A stretch of DNA of 64,000 nt. It comes from Kurthia populi (GTDB taxonomy: Bacteria; Bacillota; Bacilli; Bacillales_A; Planococcaceae). The notes beneath the pieces are model-generated. The model saw nothing but the letters and a program-made list of their open reading frames with translations, made no database searches and was not told where the DNA came from. The position numbers and the translations under genes were made by a program. Location of the stretch: positions 1 through 64,000 of the forward strand of contig NZ_JBHUOR010000041.1 in assembly GCF_042686175.1 (NCBI RefSeq). Reading direction: 5' to 3'. Positions 8,689 through 15,530 of the stretch are shown piece after piece. Within the stretch, counting starts at the first letter, position 1, and the number at the start of each line of letters is the position of its first letter.

Positions 8689-8850
8689 ATTCTCACCTCC
8701 CACTTCAACATAACAAAATGGGAATTTTTAGTATATTAACTATTTGATATATAGAAAATTTCTCATAGCGTTTATTTATCCCGTCTTAGCACAGTATAAC
8801 TGTAGCCATTTTACTTCTTGGGTTGTCGTCTTTTTTTATTATTATTTATT
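8689..8850. other. AT-rich spacer in the late leader
   Basis: About 160 bases of AT-rich sequence without a gene. It contains a perfect ACAGT-TAT-ACTGT dyad (about 8798-8812) and the string TTATCCCGTCTTAG, partly shared with the loop at 10399. Nothing else is supported. Confidence 0.4.
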
Positions 8851-9060
8851 TTATGTTTTAAAAATTATGTATGAGAGCCGGGAGGACTCTCTAAGGGGAT
8901 AGGATTCAGCGTCTGCATGGGTTACATTTTGTGCATTTGTCGGATAACCGAACGCTAAGTTATGTATGGCGAGTAACGCTGCTATGCTCAACTCACCTAT
9001 TAAATTGTCAATGTGCATGATTGTAATGATGTATGAAAAAACCACAATTTGTATGCACAT
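8851..9060 (-). CDS. Possible small protein behind an SD-masking hairpin
   Basis: 69 codons from ATG at 9060 (GTG at 9072 is possible but sits on the ribosome site). The N-terminus has one hydrophobic stretch (IQIVVFSYIITIMHI). The ribosome site AGGAG lies inside the 3' arm of the long hairpin at 9072-9136, so translation would be repressed unless the hairpin opens. There is no recognised family; coding status is uncertain. Confidence 0.3.
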   Translation of the reverse strand: MCIQIVVFSYIITIMHIDNLIGELSIAALLAIHNLAFGYPTNAQNVTHADAESYPLRESSRLSYIIFKT

Positions 9061-9071
9061 AGAGTTAATCA

Positions 9072-9136
9072 CTCCTGTAAGCCGATGACGCTATCACGAT
9101 TAATTCGGTTGATTGATATTCATCGACTTACAGGAA
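9072..9136 (-). promoter_or_regulatory. Long hairpin covering a Shine-Dalgarno sequence
   Basis: On the minus strand the arms 9120-9136 and 9072-9088 pair over 15 bases with a single mismatch (CCTGTAAGTCGATGA against its near-perfect complement), with a loop of about 31 bases. The 3' arm ends in CAGGAG, the only ribosome site for the ORF starting at 9060. This is a typical translation-control arrangement. Confidence 0.5.
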
Positions 9137-9189
9137 AAATTAATTTCCCGAAATATACATCCATTGAGGAAAGATAGATATAAAGGGCA

Positions 9190-9237
9190 TTACACGCTCA
9201 AGATGTATTGAGAAACGTTATATTTCCCACGCCCCAT
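9190..9237 (-). CDS. Possible 15-residue leader peptide
   Basis: ATG at 9237 follows GGGGAG by six bases and encodes MGRGKYNVSQYILSV then TAA. It is the first reading frame downstream of the candidate late promoter. It may be a leader peptide or chance; there is no homolog evidence. Confidence 0.25.
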   Translation of the reverse strand: MGRGKYNVSQYILSV

Positions 9238-9261
9238 ATACAACTCCCCGACCTCCCTTCC

Positions 9262-9311
9262 ATTGTACACCGTCGAAAATGTCGGTTGCAAAAAGTGGGG
9301 AAAGTGGGGAA
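9262..9311 (-). promoter_or_regulatory. Candidate phage late promoter with activator repeats
   Basis: On the minus strand there is TTGCAA (9286-9291), an 18-base spacer and TACAAT (9262-9267). The spacer contains an imperfect dyad ACCGAC..GACGGT. Immediately upstream of -35 are two exact tandem 9-base repeats TTCCCCACT (9294-9302 and 9303-9311). It lies right after the late-regulator gene and before the terminase operon, where ArpU/RinA-type activators act. Confidence 0.5.
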
Positions 9312-9321
9312 TTTGACGAAT

Positions 9322-9882
9322 TTACTTACCAGATTTTACTCGTTTGTTGAATCCTTCTTGCAAGAATTTCAGCACATATTCATTTTCAATAGCTGTCTTT
9401 AACATGCGATTTCTCATGCTACGCGCTGTTTTGCGGTCTTGCCCTAGCTTGTTCGCAATCTCCGCTAACTTCTTACCTACGAGCATATCCTCGTACATCT
9501 CATGCATCTTCGCGCTCTCGAATTGGATAACAGCGGGTATATAATCAATTAAGTCAATTTCAGCTTTATATTGCAGCAAGCGTTCGTATGCTCGTTTTTC
9601 TTTTAATTCCATCGCATCTAATTCAGCAGCACTTTTACCGGAGCACCCCTTCGGCATCACCATGTCGATTCCATATTCAGCGATGCCATATGAAACACGT
9701 AGGGAGAACCCGAATACACGTTTTTCTAACTCCTTAACCGAATCAAATTTCCAGTGATAATCCTCGATTAATTCCAACAACTGTGTTTTTAATACTTCAC
9801 TATTCCAGTCGTTTTGTATGCGATCCACTTGTTCTACTTCAACTTCAATCATCTTATTTGTTTCTTCCATCACTGCAACCAT
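9322..9882 (-). CDS. ArpU/RinA-like late transcription regulator
   Basis: 186 residues from ATG at 9882 (GGGGGA ribosome site). The C-terminal part (about 135-175) reads MYEDMLVGKKLAEIANKLGQDRKTARSMRNRMLKTAI, a sigma-region-4-like helix-turn-helix. The middle contains helical DUF1492-like pieces (MELKEKRAYERLLQYKAEIDLIDYI). In Firmicutes phages such genes end the early operon and activate late genes. The candidate late promoter directly downstream supports this. Confidence 0.65.
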   Translation of the reverse strand: MVAVMEETNKMIEVEVEQVDRIQNDWNSEVLKTQLLELIEDYHWKFDSVKELEKRVFGFSLRVSYGIAEYGIDMVMPKGCSGKSAAELDAMELKEKRAYERLLQYKAEIDLIDYIPAVIQFESAKMHEMYEDMLVGKKLAEIANKLGQDRKTARSMRNRMLKTAIENEYVLKFLQEGFNKRVKSGK

Positions 9883-9894
9883 ATTCAAATCCCC

Positions 9895-10113
9895 CTACAT
9901 ATTCGTTTTCTTAATCAAATTCTTTGGTTTTCTTCCAATCACCTGGTCCATCATCTTCACACTGCCGAAATCAATCTTTACTGGATAGCATTTTTCTTCG
10001 CAATCGAATCGCTTGTATGCTGTGAATACATGCTCACTCTTACGTTTACGCACACTACTGAACGCACTGAACATTAGCGTTATCCTTCTTTTAAATTCCT
10101 CAATCGCTTTCAC
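9895..10113 (-). CDS. Small basic phage protein
   Basis: 72 residues from GTG at 10113 behind AGGGGG. Basic and rich in Lys/Arg (KRRITLMF, VRKRKSEH, GRKPKNLIKK), which suggests nucleic-acid contact. The gene lies 12 bases before the late regulator gene in the same direction. No family is recognised. Confidence 0.5.
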   Translation of the reverse strand: MKAIEEFKRRITLMFSAFSSVRKRKSEHVFTAYKRFDCEEKCYPVKIDFGSVKMMDQVIGRKPKNLIKKTNM

Positions 10114-10124
10114 ACTGCTACCCC

Positions 10125-10265
10125 CTATTTATAAACTTTCACTAACTTACTGTCTCTACGTCCACTGTGCATGCCCATCAAACGTTCAATATCTGCCTGT
10201 GTTAGCTTCTCGCCACCTTTGTGTTGCGGTTTCTTCCCTTGCCCCTCGAACTTTACCTTAGTCAC
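10125..10265 (-). CDS. Small basic phage protein
   Basis: 46 residues from GTG at 10265, with GGGGTG six bases upstream. Sequence begins MTKVKFEGQGKKPQHKGGEK and contains a short helix LTQADIERLMGMHS. The start lies inside the last codons of the 32-residue membrane peptide gene (overlap 8 bases), indicating coupling. Function unknown. Confidence 0.6.
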   Translation of the reverse strand: MTKVKFEGQGKKPQHKGGEKLTQADIERLMGMHSGRRDSKLVKVYK

Positions 10266-10356
10266 GTAAATCACCCCAAAACAGCAAGCCAACGCCTACA
10301 AATACAACGCTCATTGCGCCGCACATAAACCAACCGATATTTTCAATCATTCTCAT
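10258..10356 (-). CDS. 32-residue membrane peptide
   Basis: Encodes MRMIENIGWFMCGAMSVVFV followed by GVGLLFWGDLRD: one membrane helix (about residues 8-28). It has a perfect AAGGAGG site 4 bases before the ATG and overlaps the next gene. Function unknown; too short for homology arguments. Confidence 0.55.
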   Translation of the reverse strand: MRMIENIGWFMCGAMSVVFVGVGLLFWGDLRD

Positions 10357-10372
10357 ATTCCTCCTTAAACAA

Positions 10373-10435
10373 GAAAAAACACCGAATCTGTACACACTTA
10401 TCCCGTTTAGGACTTCATGTGACAAACTCGGTGTT
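10373..10435 (-). terminator. Long hairpin terminator on the minus strand
   Basis: Outer stem AACACCGA / TCGGTGTT (10378-10385 with 10428-10435) followed by TTTTTT on the minus strand. The 42-base interior can form further pairs (CACAT/GTGTG and TCC/GGA), so the structure is much larger than a usual terminator. It separates the XtrA-like gene from the membrane peptide gene. Confidence 0.6.
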
Positions 10436-10497
10436 TCCGCTATGTTGTCGTTATTTAACTATGTTTAAATTCTACCAAATAAGGGAATATTAATCAA

Positions 10498-10725
10498 TTA
10501 TCTATTCGTACTATTTTCATGTTTTGCGTCATAATATTTTCTCGAAAAGTGTGACGATTGTTTCACCATATTGATTTGATTGTAGCGCCATTCGATTAGC
10601 ACATCACCAAACCCACCTTCTGGAATGTCGATGCATTCTAACTGCCCATTGACTACGATATACACTTTATTTTCTTCAAGCATATGTTTTAATTTATTTT
10701 CAACATTTTTTTCAATTTTATGCAT
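10498..10725 (-). CDS. XtrA-like phage protein
   Basis: 75 residues starting MHKIEKNVENKLKHMLEEN after GGAGGTAATAT. The central VYIVVNGQLECIDIPEGGFGDVLIEW resembles PBSX XtrA and related proteins: a beta-hairpin with a NG..x..xxPxxG turn. XtrA genes lie just before late-regulator genes in PBSX-like phages, as here. The role of XtrA is unknown. Resemblance is from memory of the family. Confidence 0.55.
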   Translation of the reverse strand: MHKIEKNVENKLKHMLEENKVYIVVNGQLECIDIPEGGFGDVLIEWRYNQINMVKQSSHFSRKYYDAKHENSTNR

Positions 10726-10789
10726 ATATTACCTCCACGCTGGGTACATATAAGTATCACTGTAACCATATTCTTAATCTCATATTCTT

Positions 10790-10820
10790 AACACACTCGC
10801 GGAAACGGGTGTGTTTTTTT
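10790..10820 (+). terminator. Hairpin with T-run on the + strand
   Basis: AACACAC / GTGTGTT stem followed by T8 on the + strand, at the 3' end of the minus-strand 101-residue gene. No U-run follows on the minus strand. Confidence 0.5.
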
Positions 10821-11124
10821 ATTGTTCTTTTGGCACACCTAGCAAATCATCAATCTTTTTAATGATTTCATTTGCATCACAGCAATGATAATCGAACGTA
10901 GTGCGCTCATAACCGCAAGCCATAAACGATAGCAACTCACGAATAACCCCTAGTTCATCATCTGTCATTAGCAACGCTTTCACATTAGTCGCAAAACCAC
11001 CTGTTACCCCATCGCCTTCGATTGTGGCCACTTGCATACGACCTTCGAAGTTTTCTACTGTACAAGCCATACCTTGCCCTCTAATAGTACATACAGCTTT
11101 TTGGAAATCGCTTATGTTTGTCAT
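10819..11124 (-). CDS. Phage protein of unknown function
   Basis: 101 residues from ATG at 11124; AAGGAGGTG is directly upstream, so the nine-base longer frame is rejected. Contains VCTIRGQGMACTVENFEGRMQV and a C-terminal acidic region with several cysteines (MACGYERTTFDYHCCDANE). No family is recognised. It follows the HTH gene by 22 bases. Confidence 0.55.
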   Translation of the reverse strand: MTNISDFQKAVCTIRGQGMACTVENFEGRMQVATIEGDGVTGGFATNVKALLMTDDELGVIRELLSFMACGYERTTFDYHCCDANEIIKKIDDLLGVPKEQ

Positions 11125-11146
11125 TTGTAGCACCTCCTTTTAAAAA

Positions 11147-11413
11147 TTATTGCTGAAAGAACCTAAATGAAATTGCACTTACATTAATATTTTCCTTGTC
11201 CGCTTTTGAAAGTAGGTCTGGTTGCGAGAAATAGCGTGGCTTCACATGAAAGAATGATTTAATCTTATTCATTTCGTTGAAATCGGGTTTTGCATAATTA
11301 TTTTCAAAAGACCATACCTTTTGTTCTGACAACCCAATTTTATCCGCTAATTGCGAACGTGACAGGCAATGTAAATGACGAAGGTTCTTTAAGTTGTCGC
11401 CAATCCATTTCAT
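11147..11413 (-). CDS. Orphan XRE HTH of the ImmA-fusion type
   Basis: 88 residues. Residues 5-60 form an XRE helix-turn-helix (LKNLRHLHCLSRSQLADKIGLSEQKVWSFENNYAKPDFNEMNKI), followed by VKPRYFSQPDLL and VSAISFR. That tail resembles the linker that joins an HTH to an ImmA/IrrE peptidase in two-domain regulators, but the protein stops there. It may be a truncated or free-standing DNA-binding module. It is coupled to dut by a 4-base overlap. Confidence 0.65.
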   Translation of the reverse strand: MKWIGDNLKNLRHLHCLSRSQLADKIGLSEQKVWSFENNYAKPDFNEMNKIKSFFHVKPRYFSQPDLLSKADKENINVSAISFRFFQQ

Positions 11414-11955
11414 CGCGCTGTTACCCCTGTGCTGCCGAATCCATTTGCTCCGCGGTCTGTTTCATCTAGTTCATCCACTTCGATAATTTCCGGATGCGCT
11501 ACTGGTGCAATGACCATTTGAGCAATTTTTGTGCCGCGTTCAATAAGAATCGAATTTTCTGGGAACGATTCGCAAAACTGAATTTCTTCACAAGCTAGAT
11601 TTTCGATAATTGTCGTTTCTTGTGGCGCTACGATTAATCGTCCGTTTACTTCATCAACGCGATAATTCGGCAGCGCTTTATTATCAACAATGACTTTCAC
11701 CTCACCACGGTACGGTTCATCTACTGTACCCAATTGCACGCGTAAATCCGTTTTGCTAGTGATACCACTTTTAGGTCTGATTTGCGCTTCATATCCATCC
11801 GGTAAAGCGATGGCGATGCCAGTTGAAACAGCAATTGTTTCATTCGGCTCGATTACTACTTCTTCATCTGCAAATAAATCAAAACCGCTGTCCGTAGGGT
11901 GCGCCTTTACTGGCATAACTGCTGTTTCTGTTAATCGTTTAATTTGTAGTTTCAT
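11410..11955 (-). CDS. dut: dUTP diphosphatase (trimeric dUTPase)
   Basis: 181 residues with all five trimeric dUTPase motifs: AHPTDSGFDLFA, RPKSGI, LGTVDEPYRGEVKV, RGTKIAQMVIAP and the C-terminal RGANGFGSTG P-loop-like arm. It hydrolyses dUTP to dUMP and limits uracil in phage DNA. A stretch of about 40 residues between motifs 3 and 4 is longer than in short cellular enzymes. Some phage dUTPases also act as derepressors of mobile islands; nothing here shows that. Confidence 0.93.
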   Translation of the reverse strand: MKLQIKRLTETAVMPVKAHPTDSGFDLFADEEVVIEPNETIAVSTGIAIALPDGYEAQIRPKSGITSKTDLRVQLGTVDEPYRGEVKVIVDNKALPNYRVDEVNGRLIVAPQETTIIENLACEEIQFCESFPENSILIERGTKIAQMVIAPVAHPEIIEVDELDETDRGANGFGSTGVTAR

Positions 11956-12166
11956 TCTTCAATCTCTCCACTTCTTTTTCTAATTGCTTAACTCTATCTT
12001 CTAAATGCTTGATAATCGCATCTTTTTCCACCGACTTACGCCACTTGCTGTGATATGCTCGCGCTGTGCTGTAAGCGATATTCATATGTTGCATGACGTA
12101 TTCAAGACTTTTCGCACGATCAAACAGTTCGAATATGCATTGTTGCTTAGTTTTTCGTTGTATCAC
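11939..12166 (-). CDS. Small HTH and coiled-coil protein
   Basis: 75 residues from GTG at 12166 behind GGAAGGTG. The N-terminal half (IFELFDRAKSLEYVMQHMNIAYSTARAYHSKWRK) looks like a helix-turn-helix; the C-terminal half is a heptad coiled coil (IIKHLEDRVKQLEKEVERLKNE). It overlaps dut by 17 bases. Probably a small dimeric DNA-binding protein; the target is unknown. Confidence 0.55.
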   Translation of the reverse strand: MIQRKTKQQCIFELFDRAKSLEYVMQHMNIAYSTARAYHSKWRKSVEKDAIIKHLEDRVKQLEKEVERLKNETTN

Positions 12167-12180
12167 CTTGCACCTTCCTT

Positions 12181-12453
12181 TTAGCTAAACAAACTCAATT
12201 GTTCCTGCTGTACATCTGACGTAATTTCGTATTTTTCGCACAACCATTCGATGAAATTGTCACGCTTCACTTTCATTAATTGCTCATTCCTATTCAACAC
12301 CTGCTGCACAAATTCAGAAACTTCATTTTTTATCCACAGCGTAAATTCCAATAAATCATATTCTTGCCCTACTTTAATGCCGAATACTCGCAAATAAACC
12401 TCTAAGTTCGGCTGATATTTAATATCTTTTACAACTTCTTTATACAGCGACAT
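12181..12453 (-). CDS. Small phage protein with C-terminal beta-clamp-type motif
   Basis: 90 helical residues, starting MSLYKEVVKDIKYQPNLEVY. It ends QEQLSLFS; QLSLF matches the QL(S/D)LF consensus by which bacterial proteins bind the DNA polymerase sliding clamp. The same motif is in MutS in this window. A role in contacting or hijacking host DnaN is inferred. The rest of the protein matches nothing known to me. Confidence 0.6.
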   Translation of the reverse strand: MSLYKEVVKDIKYQPNLEVYLRVFGIKVGQEYDLLEFTLWIKNEVSEFVQQVLNRNEQLMKVKRDNFIEWLCEKYEITSDVQQEQLSLFS

Positions 12454-12563
12454 TCATTGTCCTCCATTCCTTCCATGCTTACATGCACATATACTCATAT
12501 TACCAACCCGCCCACCCGAGCCATGACGCTCATTATTCATTATTCAAAACTGGACCACGACTG

Positions 12564-12794
12564 TCATTCAAACAAACTTATCTGCTCGTATTCTTCAGTC
12601 AATTTGCGAATGTCCTTCACGTTGAACGGCCCACATGCTGTATGAATCGTATTTCCTTCGACCGCAACAATTATCGTAGTGTACCAGCCGTCACATACAT
12701 AACAACGAATTTTTTCACCCTTCGCATATGCTGCTGGTTGTAATTCGTACACCTTACGCCACCCTTGCACAATCGCTTCAACATCTTGTGTCAT
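12564..12794 (-). CDS. Small phage protein, C-terminal QISLF
   Basis: 76 residues, starting MTQDVEAIVQGWRKVYELQ, with a beta-rich middle (IRCYVCDGWYTTIIVAVEGN) and the C-terminus YEQISLFE. QISLF is a one-residue variant of the clamp-binding pentapeptide. Its start overlaps the stop of the coiled-coil gene (ATGA). Function unknown. A 110-base gap to the next gene holds only a doubtful 28-codon frame. Confidence 0.55.
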   Translation of the reverse strand: MTQDVEAIVQGWRKVYELQPAAYAKGEKIRCYVCDGWYTTIIVAVEGNTIHTACGPFNVKDIRKLTEEYEQISLFE

Positions 12795-12967
12795 AACGTA
12801 TCTTCCAACTGATACTCACTAAATCGATTCTTCAACCGCATATTCTCGCGTCGCAAGTCGTCATTTTCTTCTAAAATTTCATTCGTGTACGTTTCAGCGC
12901 CGTGTAACCCTTCTTGCAATAACGCAACTTGTGACTCCAGTTCCGTAATGCGTTCGAATGATTTCAT
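12791..12967 (-). CDS. 58-residue coiled-coil protein
   Basis: Sequence begins MKSFERITELESQVALLQEG and ends LKNRFSEYQLEDTL; leucines at heptad spacing indicate a coiled coil through most of its length. GAGGTG lies upstream of the ATG and the stop overlaps the next start. Function unknown. Confidence 0.6.
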   Translation of the reverse strand: MKSFERITELESQVALLQEGLHGAETYTNEILEENDDLRRENMRLKNRFSEYQLEDTL

Positions 12968-12977
12968 TTACTACACC

Positions 12978-13436
12978 TCATTTCATGAATACGAGCCAAT
13001 GCGTTTTACTTCGCTTATCACCGAACAAAGGTTGTTGACCAAAGCAGTCTAAAACCTCTTTTAATGAAATTTGGTCCTCATTCCATTTGAAAATCAATGT
13101 ACCGTTAGGTTTCAACACTCGCATACATTCGTCAAAACCTTGCATTAAATCCATGCGCCATGTTGCTTCGTTCAATTGACCGTATTTTTTTGCGAGCCAA
13201 CTGTTTTCCCCAGCGCGCACTAAATGCGGCGGATCGAACACGACCATGTAAAAACTCTCGTCCTTAAATGGCATATCACGAAAATCCGCAACCACATCTG
13301 GCGCTACGATTAATTTACGGCCGTCACACAACTCTGTATCTTCTTCACGAATATCCATGTAAGTTACATCTTTATTTTGCTTATCAAACCAAAACATGCG
13401 ACTACCACAACATGCATCTAAAATTCTTTCTCCCAT
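12978..13436 (-). CDS. Class I SAM-dependent methyltransferase
   Basis: 152 residues from ATG at 13436; AGAGGTGGGAG directly upstream excludes the longer frame. Motif I is ILDACCGSRMFWFD (about 4-17) and the catalytic motif is VVFDPPHLV (about 82-90), like the DPPY of N6-adenine or N4-cytosine DNA methylases. The family is common in Firmicutes phages next to ssb. A DNA-modification role against host restriction is likely but the target is unknown. Confidence 0.78.
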   Translation of the reverse strand: MGERILDACCGSRMFWFDKQNKDVTYMDIREEDTELCDGRKLIVAPDVVADFRDMPFKDESFYMVVFDPPHLVRAGENSWLAKKYGQLNEATWRMDLMQGFDECMRVLKPNGTLIFKWNEDQISLKEVLDCFGQQPLFGDKRSKTHWLVFMK

Positions 13437-13455
13437 AACTCCCACCTCTTTCTAA

Positions 13456-13929
13456 TTAAAACGGCAAATCGTCTGAATCAACTGTTTGTCGACTATTATC
13501 CGGCGCTGACGGTTGCTCGTATTGTTGGTATGACGGCTGTTGATTATAGCCTTGTTGTTGATTACTCGGTGCGTTTTGCTGTTGATATGCACCGTTTTGA
13601 CCGTTGTTTGTAGACGGTTTTGATTCAAGGAACTTCACGTTATTAACCATAATGTCAGTTGTGTAAACACGTTGACCATTTTTCTCGTATGAGCCTGTAC
13701 GCACTTCACCTTGAATACCAACGAGCGAGCCTTTCGCACAGTATTGACCGATAAGTTCGGCAGTTTTTCTCCAGGCCTGGCAAGATAGAAAGTCTGTTTC
13801 CTTCTCGCCGTTTGCGTTTTTAAATTGACGGTCCACAGCTAGTGTGAGGCGAACCACAGCAACCCCACTTTGTGTTTGACGTAATTCCGGGTCCTTCGTG
13901 ATGCGACCAATTGCGCTGAATGCTTGCAT
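13456..13929 (-). CDS. ssb: Single-stranded DNA-binding protein
   Basis: 157 residues. The OB fold (about 1-105) contains IGRITKDPELRQTQSGVAVVRLTLAVDR and FLSCQAWRKTAELI. A Gln/Asn-rich linker follows and the acidic tip DSDDLPF that recruits partner proteins closes the chain. It binds ssDNA during phage replication and RecT recombination. It starts 2 bases... directly after the 81-residue gene. Confidence 0.93.
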   Translation of the reverse strand: MQAFSAIGRITKDPELRQTQSGVAVVRLTLAVDRQFKNANGEKETDFLSCQAWRKTAELIGQYCAKGSLVGIQGEVRTGSYEKNGQRVYTTDIMVNNVKFLESKPSTNNGQNGAYQQQNAPSNQQQGYNQQPSYQQYEQPSAPDNSRQTVDSDDLPF

Positions 13930-14175
13930 TTATTTTTCCTCCTGTTGTTTGATTTCTTTCATGATTTGCTTGTGTAGTTTTTCGAACGCTTTACGAGCTA
14001 CACTATCTGTCAAAATATCCGCGAAAACTAAGTGATGAATACGTTTCTTATTTTCTTCATAGCGTTCTGCGTTATCACCTAACGTGAAACCTTGTTTGTT
14101 CAATTGCGTTTCGATGTCGTCTGCTAAAACACCATACGAGACACGAACTTGAACTGCCTTTTGTTGCTCCATCAT
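13930..14175 (-). CDS. Small phage protein of unknown function
   Basis: 81 residues, starting MMEQQKAVQVRVSYGVLADD; the first ATG overlaps the previous stop (TAATG) with GGAGGGG upstream. Charged helical protein with a conserved-looking LADDIETQLNKQGFTLGD segment. It directly precedes ssb and is likely co-translated with it. No function is recognised. Confidence 0.6.
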   Translation of the reverse strand: MMEQQKAVQVRVSYGVLADDIETQLNKQGFTLGDNAERYEENKKRIHHLVFADILTDSVARKAFEKLHKQIMKEIKQQEEK

Positions 14176-14312
14176 TACCCCTCCATATACTTATTTTTTA
14201 ACTGCTCCAATTCTGCTAAAAATTCCTGCTGTTCATCCGCATCTAGTTCACCGAATCGAACAACGATTTCCGTCATTTGGTCCTCGATGCAGTCTTGTGT
14301 TGTACCTTTCAT
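14175..14312 (-). CDS. Small acidic phage protein
   Basis: 45 residues, starting MKGTTQDCIEDQMTEIVVRF and ending LEQLKNKYMEG, acidic and helical. Its start overlaps the stop of the HNH gene and its stop overlaps the next start, so it is embedded in a translationally coupled chain. Function unknown. Confidence 0.6.
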   Translation of the reverse strand: MKGTTQDCIEDQMTEIVVRFGELDADEQQEFLAELEQLKNKYMEG

Positions 14313-14983
14313 ACCAAATTTCCTTTTCTGTATTGATAAATGTTTTTACGTAACGTCGTCGGATTGACACCGTATTTCGTTGCGACTTCTGCCCATGTCA
14401 TGCTTTTTTTTAACTTTTCAATCTCTACCATTCTTTCTTTTAGCGCTTTGATTTCCGAACGCTTATACTTGTCAGTGCGCTTTTTACCTTTGGCATGTGC
14501 GCTCCGTGTTGTAGTTGCTAAATTGCTTAATCGGTTATCGAAATTATCGTTATTCTTATGCACGATTATTTCACTTTTTCCAACTGGGCCATAAATTGCT
14601 TCATACACTAATTTATGCACATTTTTCTGTACACCACCCGTCAACTGAACACCGTGCGCACGTAGTGAACGCCTCTTTTTTAACCTACGTAAAGTTGTCG
14701 CTCTCGCTGTTGCAGAACCTTGCAAGAGATTCGAATACACATTACCTTCACGATCTACGTAATAAACCGGAAACTCTTTCACTTGGTAACACTCAATGCC
14801 GAACTTTTTAATATTTTCAAGTGCCCCTTCCACTTGATTAAGTGCGTGGAATATCGGGCATCCTGCGCAAGGCTCAACGGATGATTTATCACGTTTCTCG
14901 CACACCTGGCAATTTTCGAATAACTGCGCTTGAAAGCATAAAGTTTTTAAACGTTCTGCACGTTGCTTTTTGCGATCTAACAT
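14309..14983 (-). CDS. HNH-type endonuclease-like protein with zinc knuckle and HTH
   Basis: 224 residues after AAGGAGAGGG. The N-terminus has CQVCEK..CAGC (about 25-42), a zinc knuckle. The middle has VYYVDREGNVYS and VHKLVYEAIYGP..IIVHKNNDNFDNRLSNL (about 117-160), an HNH_3-like nuclease in which the histidines are retained. The C-terminus has a resolvase-type HTH (MTWAEVATKYGVNPTTLRKN). It could be a free-standing homing nuclease or a domesticated regulator. Confidence 0.7.
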   Translation of the reverse strand: MLDRKKQRAERLKTLCFQAQLFENCQVCEKRDKSSVEPCAGCPIFHALNQVEGALENIKKFGIECYQVKEFPVYYVDREGNVYSNLLQGSATARATTLRRLKKRRSLRAHGVQLTGGVQKNVHKLVYEAIYGPVGKSEIIVHKNNDNFDNRLSNLATTTRSAHAKGKKRTDKYKRSEIKALKERMVEIEKLKKSMTWAEVATKYGVNPTTLRKNIYQYRKGNLV

Positions 14984-15027
14984 GTTGCCCTCTCCTTTAT
15001 GGCGCTCTACAACGCCTTATTTTAGTC

Positions 15028-15330
15028 TTAAACCCCAATCTCAATCTTTTCTGACCACGCTCGCACTTGCTTGTACCCTTGTTCCTCGTACTCCGCCAGT
15101 TCTGCCAATTTTTCATACGGCGTCACAATCCACGAATGCAAACGTTTGTTGTACATCTCTGCATACAAAATCGTTTTTTTCTTTGTCACTTTTACGCCAC
15201 GATCCGTAGCATGAAACTCACGAACTTTGTTATTAAATGCAACTTGTCGTGCTTTACGTTCAGCGTATTCGTGTTGGCGTTTAACAAACAGCGTGTCAAC
15301 TGGAATGCCTGCTTTCGTCATCGTACTCAT
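15028..15330 (-). CDS. Phage protein of unknown function
   Basis: 100 residues, basic, starting MSTMTKAGIPVDTLFVKRQH behind GGGAG. Contains KVTKKKTILYAEMYNKRLHSWIVTPYEKLAEL. It overlaps the 67-residue gene by 4 bases. No family is recognised. Confidence 0.55.
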   Translation of the reverse strand: MSTMTKAGIPVDTLFVKRQHEYAERKARQVAFNNKVREFHATDRGVKVTKKKTILYAEMYNKRLHSWIVTPYEKLAELAEYEEQGYKQVRAWSEKIEIGV

Positions 15331-15530
15331 ACCGCAATCAACTCCCTTCCCTCAATAAACTCGTCTGCAACCTTTAAACAGTATTTTTCAGCGTCTTGTA
15401 TGTCTAACTCTGCATACTCCGCAAAAGCTGTCATAGCGTCGTTAAATGCGTCTGACGCGTAACCTTGTTGAGCGTATGCAACTATCACACGACACATGAG
15501 TAAGCGCTCTGTATTTGTGCGGTTATTCAT
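15327..15530 (-). CDS. Small phage protein of unknown function
   Basis: 67 residues from ATG at 15530 with AGGTG upstream (longer frame to 15539 crosses that site). Helical, begins MNNRTNTERLLMCRVIVAYA. It overlaps the end of the DUF3850 gene and the start of the 100-residue gene. Function unknown. Confidence 0.55.
   Translation of the reverse strand: MNNRTNTERLLMCRVIVAYAQQGYASDAFNDAMTAFAEYAELDIQDAEKYCLKVADEFIEGRELIAV

Noticed and set aside
12454..12563. 28-codon frame before the QLSLF gene
   Set aside because: No convincing ribosome site; Gly/Arg-rich and probably chance.
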